NCBI GenBank assembly: GCA_038259365.1 | Contig: JBBSOW010000025.1 | Location: 1-36,276, forward strand | Source: JBBSOW01 sp038259365 | Lineage (GTDB): Bacteria > Actinomycetota > Actinomycetes > Propionibacteriales > Propionibacteriaceae | DNA: 36,276 nucleotides | Direction: 5' to 3' | Part shown: one piece after another, positions 31,915 through 36,276 of the stretch | How the letters are laid out: each line of letters begins with the position of its first letter | How positions within the stretch are numbered: position 1 is the stretch's first letter | Translations under genes and position numbers: made by a program | The notes under the pieces: generated by a model | Seen by the model: only the letters and a program-made list of their open reading frames with translations | Databases searched by the model: none | Told to the model about the DNA's origin: nothing

Positions 31915-32056
31915 GGCCCTGCGGGGCATTCGAGGGCACAGACGAGGTAGTGAGAAGTCTGGAGCAACCCGGCCGCCGCGAGGTGCGACCGCTCAGCGAA
32001 GCAACGACTCCGGGTGACGGATGTCGTCCGATCCGCAGGATGAGCTGTCTGACGGA

Positions 32057-32458
32057 TCACCAGCGTGCCGTTGCGATTCGCTCCGCGATGCCAGCGATCT
32101 CATCCAGGTCGCCAACGGCGATGCTCATGACCAGTTCGTAGGCTTGATCGTTGGACAGGGTGAGCCTGTGCCCATTGACACCTAGAAATGCGATGGTCGC
32201 GGCCAGAGCCAAGCGTTGGCTGCCATGCACGAGCCCGCGGTTGTGGGTGAGCGAATGCAGCAGCGCCGCGGCCTTGTTCCCCAGGCCGACATATGCCTCG
32301 TCGATGATGCGCAAAGCCCTGGGCCCGACGCCGTGGAGTTGCTCGAGTTGCTTTTGCTCCGCGTCGATCAACTCGTGCAAGGTCGTGAAGCCGGCGGCGG
32401 TGAGTGCTCGGGTTGCTGGTGCCCCGACCTTGGGGAGTTCATCCAGTGGTGTCGTCAT
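32057..32458 (-). CDS. Chimera: helix-hairpin-helix protein N-terminus joined to an inactive Doc/Fic C-terminus
   Basis: A 133-aa protein. Residues 1-55 match small actinobacterial helix-hairpin-helix proteins (LPKVGAPATRALTAAGFTTL, EQLHGVGPRALRIIDEA). From about residue 56 it matches the C-terminal half of a Doc (death-on-curing) Fic toxin (AYVGLGNKAAALLHSL, RLALAATIAFLGVNGHRLTL, AYELVMSIAVGDLDEIAGIA). The Fic motif is destroyed: Arg74 replaces the catalytic His, and HGSQR (78-82) replaces DGNKR, so no AMPylation or kinase activity is expected. The ATG at 32458 has AAGGGA about six bases upstream. The junction lies at a stretch (DEAY) that both parents could share, so a recombination event is inferred. 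Product use is unknown; the frame is intact. Confidence 0.7.
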   Translation of the reverse strand: MTTPLDELPKVGAPATRALTAAGFTTLHELIDAEQKQLEQLHGVGPRALRIIDEAYVGLGNKAAALLHSLTHNRGLVHGSQRLALAATIAFLGVNGHRLTLSNDQAYELVMSIAVGDLDEIAGIAERIATARW

Positions 32459-32474
32459 GACGTCCCTTCTGCGA

Positions 32475-32883
32475 TTCACCCGGCGGACGTCCGGCGGGGG
32501 CACTTAGCCACGAAGTCATCCACGGCCTCGAGATCAGCGAGGCGCTCGGCCTTGAGCCACCCCCGGGTGGACGCCACGGGTTCTCCACATTCCCGGCCAG
32601 CGACTGCATCAGGTCACCTTCGGCCATCAGCGTGGCGTCGTGTCGGGCTGCGCGGTCGGCGAAGCGGTTGAAGTTGCCGCGCGCTCCGAGGACGCCGCGG
32701 ATCACGGCCCGGCCCGAGTACCGGTGGCCATGCTGAGGTCGCGACGACCTCGCGGACCCGCCAGCCGTCACACAGGGCGGCCCGGTCCCAGTCCCGCGGC
32801 GTGAGTCCCTCCAAGACGGTGATCAAGCGGCGACGCTCGGCGACGGGGGCGGCATACAGGGTGTCGTGGTGGGCGCTGGGCAT
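32475..32883 (-). pseudogene. Frameshifted DinB/mycothiol-dependent maleylpyruvate isomerase-like gene
   Basis: The ATG at 32883 opens with a typical N-terminus (AERRRLITVLEGLTPRDWDRAALCDGWRVREVVA). After REVVA the frame breaks near 32735. The family sequence resumes in another frame as RYSGRAVIRGVLGARGNFNRFADRAARHDATL, then NVENPWRPPGGG. After GGG a further shift leads to WLKAERLADLEAVDDFV ending at 32475, which is not the normal family continuation (AHDVIHGLDI). Intact members are about 200 aa and use mycothiol. At least two frameshifts and a C-terminal loss make it a relic. Confidence 0.65.
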
Positions 32884-32948
32884 CGGGCACGCTCCTTAGT
32901 GTGGGGAAGTGTGGGGATTCCCTTCACGGACCTCTACGGCTGTCGGCC

Positions 32949-33708
32949 CTAAAACTCATCGGTGGGCGTCCATGTCGTCGAGCGGCAGTGGGGTGGCAGG
33001 CCGAATTCGGCGAACCGGTCGCCGGTGCCGACGAAGGTGGCGACGTGGCACACCGCGCCGTCGCGAACCTCCACCAGCACGATGCCGAACGGCCGGAGGA
33101 TCCCGTTGTCGTCGGGGCGGTACTGGCCGAAGCCTGGGAGCCGTTGACCCGGGTGGGCATCAGCCGGGCACCGTCGCACACCCCGGTCGCCATCAGTTCG
33201 GCGAGGAGGTCGCGCCCCTGGACCCACCACGGATACGGCGGCATCGAGCTCCGCACATCCGCGCGGATCACGGCCTTCAACTCCGCGACGTCTCGAGCAG
33301 GACGCGCTGCGCCTCGTCGGTCTCATCCAGCGGGTCGGTGGGGGAGCGGCTGTGCTCGGCGAGGGCGGCCCGGGCCCGCTGCAGCGCGCTGTTCACCGCC
33401 ACCGTGGTGGTGTCCAGGATGCCGGCCGTCTCATCCAGCGGGGCGCCGGCCTCTGCGGCGGGCCCGAGATCCATGGCCACGGCCCTGCGTCCCCTGGCGC
33501 GGAGCATGTCGATGCAGACGTTGGAGGCGATGCGAAACACCCACGGGCGCAGCGGTCCGAGCCCGGCGTCGAAGCGGTCGGCGTGCTTGACCGCCCGCAG
33601 CATGGTCTCCTGGACCGCGTCTTCGGCATCCGAGGCACCACCCAGCATGCGGTAGCAGTACCCTCGCAACGGCCGCCGCATCTCCTCCAAGGTGTTCGTG
33701 AGGTCCAT
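32949..33708 (-). pseudogene. ECF sigma factor with SnoaL-like tail, carrying internal deletions
   Basis: The ATG at 33708 starts a clear ECF sigma-2 region of the SigG/SigX5 type (LRGYCYRMLGGASDAEDAVQETMLRA, LRPWVFRIASNVCIDMLRARGRRAV). After AEAGAPL the linker and most of sigma-4 are missing: the text jumps to ILDTTTVAVNSALQRARAAL, the last helix of sigma-4. A second deletion joins RVLLE to DVAELK with a frame change. The SnoaL-like tail then continues (AVIRADVRSSMPPYPWWVQGRD, and in a third frame FGIVLVEVRDGAVCHVATFVGTGDRFAEFGL). The intact family is about 330 aa. Without sigma-4 it cannot recognise a -35, so it is inactive. Confidence 0.7.
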
Positions 33709-33852
33709 GCGTAAAAGCGTAAGGGCCTGAGGACCGCGCACCGTGGAGTGTCATCTGTCGAAGAAGCGCTGCCATGGTTCGGGCGCCACCGTCGACCACG
33801 ATCGAATGAGTCACCTTGCGGGCCCCGCGCTGCCGAGGGGCGGACGTCAGGG

Positions 33853-35094
33853 TCAGCGGACGAGTTGGTCGCGACGGCGGGTGAGGTAGGCCCGCTCTGC
33901 CGGGTTGCCGGCGAGGCGGATGGCCTCATCGTAGGCCGCCAACGACTCGCCGCTGCGCCCCACCCGCCGCAGGAGGTCGGCGCGCGCGGCGTGAAAGGCG
34001 TGATAGCCGCCGAGGGTGTCGATGAGGCGGTCGCATTCGGCGAGCGCCAGGTGGGGACCGTCGAGTTCGGCGAGCGCAATCGCCCGGTTGAGAGCCACGA
34101 TCGGCGAGGGATCCACCGCCGCCAGCCGGTCGTAGAGAACCACGATCTGGGACCAGTCGGTATCGCGCGCGGATGGCGCGTCGGTGTGCACCGCGTTGAT
34201 CGCGGCCAGGAGTTGATATCGCCCCGGTGGCTCCCCGCCGGCGGCGACCACAGCGATCCGCTCACGGACCAGGGCGTGACCCTCGGCGATGAGGTCTCGG
34301 TTCCATGCGCCGCGGTCTTGCTCGTCCAGGGTCACCAGCTCTCCGGTTTGAGACAGGCGCGCCTGCCGTCGGGCGTCCGTCAGCAGCATCAGGGCGAGGA
34401 GACCGGTCACCTCCCCGTCCTGGGGGAGGAGGGCGCGCAGCAGGCGTCCGAGGCGGATGGCCTCGTCGGTCAGGTCCGCGCGCAGCGGGTCGTCTCCCGC
34501 GCTGGCCAGATAGCCCTCGTTGAAGACGAGGTAGACCACCGCGAGCACACCGGCGAGCCGCTCGTCGATGTCCCGCGCCGACGGCACGCGGTAGGGCAGG
34601 TGCGCCGCCTTGATCTTCGCCTTCGCGCGGGTGATCCGTTGCGCCATCGTGGTCTCCTGGACGAGGAAGGCGCGGGCGATCTCGGCGACGGTGAGCCCGC
34701 CGAGCAGGCGCAAGGTCAGCGCCACCCGGGCCTCCATCGCGAGGGCGGGGTGGCAGCAGGTGAAGACCAGCCGGAGCCGGTCGTCCTCTACCGGTCCGGT
34801 CGGTTCGGGAAGGTCGTCGAAGAACATCTGGAAGGCCTGGTGCTTGGCGTCGCGATGGGAATCCCGACGCAACCGGTCGATGGCCTTGCGCGTGGCGGTG
34901 GTGGTGAGCCAACCGCCGGGGTTGGGCGGTACGCCGTCGCGCGGCCACCGCTCGACCGCAGTGACGTACGCCTCGGCTGCCGATTCCTCAGCAAGGTCGA
35001 GGTCGCCGAATCGCCGGGCCAGGCCGGCGACCACCCGCGCCCACTCCTGGTGGTGGGCGCGGGCGATCGCATCCTCGACCGGGGACTCGGTCAC
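33853..35094 (-). CDS. ECF42-like RNA polymerase sigma factor with C-terminal TPR-like extension
   Basis: A 413-aa sigma factor. Sigma-2 lies near residues 10-75 (ARAHHQEWARVVAGLARRFGDLDLAEESAAEAYVTA, GWLTTTATRKAIDRLRR), sigma-4 near 105-165 (LRLVFTCCHPALAMEARVALTLRLLGGLTVAEIARAFLV). A long C-terminal part follows with VVYLVFNEGYLAS and helix pairs ending AAYDEAIRLAGNPAERAYLTRRRDQL. This is the ECF42 layout, a group with a C-terminal TPR-like domain needed for activity and nearly always linked to DGPF-domain genes, as here. The GTG at 35094 overlaps the DGPF gene stop as GTGA. No anti-sigma gene is present, consistent with the group. Confidence 0.85.
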   Translation of the reverse strand: MTESPVEDAIARAHHQEWARVVAGLARRFGDLDLAEESAAEAYVTAVERWPRDGVPPNPGGWLTTTATRKAIDRLRRDSHRDAKHQAFQMFFDDLPEPTGPVEDDRLRLVFTCCHPALAMEARVALTLRLLGGLTVAEIARAFLVQETTMAQRITRAKAKIKAAHLPYRVPSARDIDERLAGVLAVVYLVFNEGYLASAGDDPLRADLTDEAIRLGRLLRALLPQDGEVTGLLALMLLTDARRQARLSQTGELVTLDEQDRGAWNRDLIAEGHALVRERIAVVAAGGEPPGRYQLLAAINAVHTDAPSARDTDWSQIVVLYDRLAAVDPSPIVALNRAIALAELDGPHLALAECDRLIDTLGGYHAFHAARADLLRRVGRSGESLAAYDEAIRLAGNPAERAYLTRRRDQLVR

Positions 35095-35477
35095 GACTCC
35101 AGCAGCGCCTGGATGGATTCCGCGGACTGGAAGGGACGCACTTCGACCCTGCCGCGGCACGCCTTGGACCCCTGCGCGGCCAGGGCGAGGGCCTCGTCGA
35201 GGTCTGCGGCCTCGATGACCCAGAAGCCGCCCAGATACTCCTTGGTCTCGAGGTAGGGCCCGTCGGTGATGATCGGCCGCTCTCCCTGTCCGTCGACGGT
35301 GGTGGCGGTGGTGGCCGGTTCCAAGCCGTCGGCGAAGACGAAGTGCCCCTTGCGCTCCAGCATCTCGTTGAACGCACCGGTGTCAGCGAACGCCTCCGGC
35401 ATCGCCTCCTTGGAGGGATAGTCGCCGAACTCGTTGCGCTCGGCCGGTCCGAACACCGACAGCAGGTATCGAGCCAT
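35091..35477 (-). CDS. DGPF/YCII-domain protein (sigma-linked), copy 1
   Basis: A 128-aa YCII-related protein. It begins ARYLLSVFGPAERNEFGDYP and carries the DGPF-type motif as TDGPYLETKEYLGGFWVIEA. The DxxGH-like GKGHFVFADG region is present as RKGHFVFADGLEP. Such proteins commonly accompany ECF42 sigma factors; their biochemical role is unknown. Its stop overlaps the sigma-factor start by four bases and its ATG lies one base after the stop of the second copy, so all three genes are one operon. Confidence 0.85.
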   Translation of the reverse strand: MARYLLSVFGPAERNEFGDYPSKEAMPEAFADTGAFNEMLERKGHFVFADGLEPATTATTVDGQGERPIITDGPYLETKEYLGGFWVIEAADLDEALALAAQGSKACRGRVEVRPFQSAESIQALLES

Positions 35478-35478
35478 G

Positions 35479-35865
35479 TCACTCACTCTCCGGCGATTGA
35501 CGTTCGATGATCTCCTGCACACCGGAGGGGAACCGGTGCACCTCCTGCGGCCAGTCCAGCGAGACGGCCAGCCGACCAGCCCAGTGGCGAGCCGCTTCCT
35601 CGTCCGGCACGTCCACGACGGTGAACCCGCCGAGGTGCTCCTTGGACTCGACGTAGGGCCCGTCGGTGAAGACCGGATGTCCGTCCTTGCTCACAACACT
35701 GCAGACCGCGGTCGAGGCATCGATCCCCCCTTCCGCGAACACAAAGACGCCGTCCGCCTTCATCTCCTCAAGCAACGTGTGCGACGCCGCGCTCTTGCGG
35801 TGTAGCTCGTCTGGCGTGTGGTCGGGCACCCATTCAGCGTTGAATGCGATCAGATATTTTGACAC
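35479..35865 (-). CDS. DGPF/YCII-domain protein (sigma-linked), copy 2
   Basis: A 128-aa paralogue of the neighbouring gene with exactly the same length. It has SKYLIAFNAEWVPDHTPDEL, a FVFAEGGIDAS segment and TDGPYVESKEHLGGFTVVDVP. The GTG at 35865 has GAGAGGAGA five bases upstream, the best ribosome site of the operon, so it is the first cistron. The pair probably arose by tandem duplication; the two proteins share the DGPF core but differ strongly at both ends. The upstream frame is open to about 35994 but lacks family sequence. Confidence 0.85.
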   Translation of the reverse strand: MSKYLIAFNAEWVPDHTPDELHRKSAASHTLLEEMKADGVFVFAEGGIDASTAVCSVVSKDGHPVFTDGPYVESKEHLGGFTVVDVPDEEAARHWAGRLAVSLDWPQEVHRFPSGVQEIIERQSPESE

Positions 35866-36108
35866 TGTCGTCTCCTCTCGTCGGTACCAGGGCCACGTCG
35901 TGGCTCCCCGGCTGCGGCGCCCCGGTCGGGGTCGCTCACTTACTCCACGAAGGGCGGCACTCAGATACGACAATATCGCCGAGACCACCATCACAACGGC
36001 CCCGCCCGGCCGGCCAGAGCGTCACACTGGACCGGCAGGATCGCGCCGGGTGGGACGAGGTTGCGAACACCGGTATTGCTATAGACGACGACCGCAGGGA
36101 GGCTTAGA

Positions 36109-36198
36109 ATGCCGGAAGACGTGCAAGAGAACGAGGAGGTGGTACCCGTGAACGTATCGACGTGGGCGCTCCCCTCTGGAGTCACGGTCGGGCGATAG
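36109..36198 (+). CDS. 29-aa leader-peptide-like small ORF
   Basis: ATG at 36109 with GGGAGG six bases upstream, an optimal ribosome site. The product is acidic at first (PEDVQENEEVVPV) and then carries one Trp, Ser/Thr and Val (NVSTWALPSGVTVGR). No family is recognised. The stop is followed after five bases by a strong hairpin and then by the next gene's ribosome site, so a leader-peptide role in controlling that gene is the best guess. A free small peptide product is the alternative. Confidence 0.45.
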   Translation: MPEDVQENEEVVPVNVSTWALPSGVTVGR

Positions 36199-36203
36199 GT
36201 CGC

Positions 36204-36229
36204 CAGGAGCGCCGTCAACGGCACTCCTG
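36204..36229 (+). promoter_or_regulatory. Hairpin between the small ORF and the next gene
   Basis: CAGGAG-c-GCCG, loop TCAA, CGGC-a-CTCCTG: ten pairs with one internal mismatch. Its left arm contains AGGAG and the right arm ends just before GAGAGGAAAG, the ribosome site of the ATG at 36242. It could hold the downstream translation start under control of ribosome movement on the small ORF. Confidence 0.5.
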
Positions 36230-36241
36230 AGAGGAAAGACC

Positions 36242-36276
36242 ATGCACTTCACTTCCGAACAGAGTCTCGACGACGG
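36242..36276 (+). CDS. Start of a gene leaving the window (possible alpha/beta hydrolase)
   Basis: ATG at 36242 preceded by GAGAGGAAAGACC. Only eleven complete codons are present (HFTSEQSLDD after the Met). The opening resembles actinobacterial dienelactone-type alpha/beta hydrolases that start with a FTSEQ..DDG phrase. Too short to be certain. Confidence 0.4.
   Translation, partial: MHFTSEQSLDD

Noticed and set aside
33748..35256. A 502-codon plus-strand open frame opposite the ECF42 sigma gene
   Set aside because: Antisense shadow of a well-supported gene; no recognisable domain.
1..36276. CRISPR arrays, tRNA/rRNA genes, transposases, integrases and attachment sites
   Set aside because: None seen on either strand; the pseudogene zone suggests rearrangement but no mobile element or flanking direct repeat was found by eye.

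Overview
The window is high-GC, densely coded DNA from an actinomycete. The signs are GTG and TTG starts, four-base ATGA/GTGA overlaps, apparently leaderless promoters, a Rox-type rifamycin monooxygenase with a rifamycin-associated element, DinB/mycothiol-isomerase relics, and an ECF42-type sigma factor with DGPF-domain partners. The genus cannot be fixed from the sequence alone. No rRNA, tRNA, CRISPR array, transposase or integrase was seen.

Left end (1-4000): a Rox/Iri-like FAD monooxygenase gene faces a TetR gene across a 308-bp regulatory region that carries a RAE-like inverted repeat. Next comes a fusion protein joining an SRPBCC-like domain to a sulfite-oxidase-type molybdopterin domain.

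Centre (4076-21765, minus strand): this is the core of the window, an apparent three-gene Tc (ABC) toxin operon. The order is a fused TcB-TcC protein (2528 aa: SpvB, FG-GAP propeller, RHS shell, variable C-terminal toxin), then a 3213-aa TcA-like translocation subunit with four N-terminal peptidoglycan-binding-like repeats, then a 126-aa minimal nucleotidyltransferase whose ATG overlaps the TcA stop codon. The variable toxin tail has an HNH-like EHVMP...N/H/N pattern followed by a glycine-zipper hydrophobic end. Upstream lie a 27-codon Cys-containing mini-ORF and a divergent TetR gene. PG-binding TcA + fused TcBC + coupled nucleotidyltransferase is the best candidate for an undescribed system.

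Right part (22.1-33.7 kb): a patchwork of regulators and decaying genes. It holds three TetR genes (one without a normal start codon), a frameshifted alpha/beta hydrolase, an SRPBCC stub, a VapB antitoxin with an internally deleted VapC, an ABC-2 permease relic, a multiply frameshifted MerR-VOC fusion, an intact seven-repeat RCC1 propeller, a rhomboid-like gene with a stop and a frameshift, a second PIN-toxin relic, a broken DinB gene, a broken SnoaL-type ECF sigma gene, and a chimera of a helix-hairpin-helix protein with a catalytically dead Doc/Fic C-terminus. A 36-bp perfect palindrome lies in one divergent region. Inside this zone an intact ArsR - SRPBCC - metallo-beta-lactamase operon is tightly overlapped and preceded by a promoter/operator palindrome.

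Right end (33.8-36.3 kb): an ECF42-like sigma factor overlaps two tandem DGPF/YCII proteins. On the plus strand there is a 29-aa leader-peptide-like ORF, a strong hairpin, and the first codons of a gene leaving the window. Many of the broken genes differ from intact frames by single bases, so assembly or sequencing error should be excluded before they are treated as biological decay.
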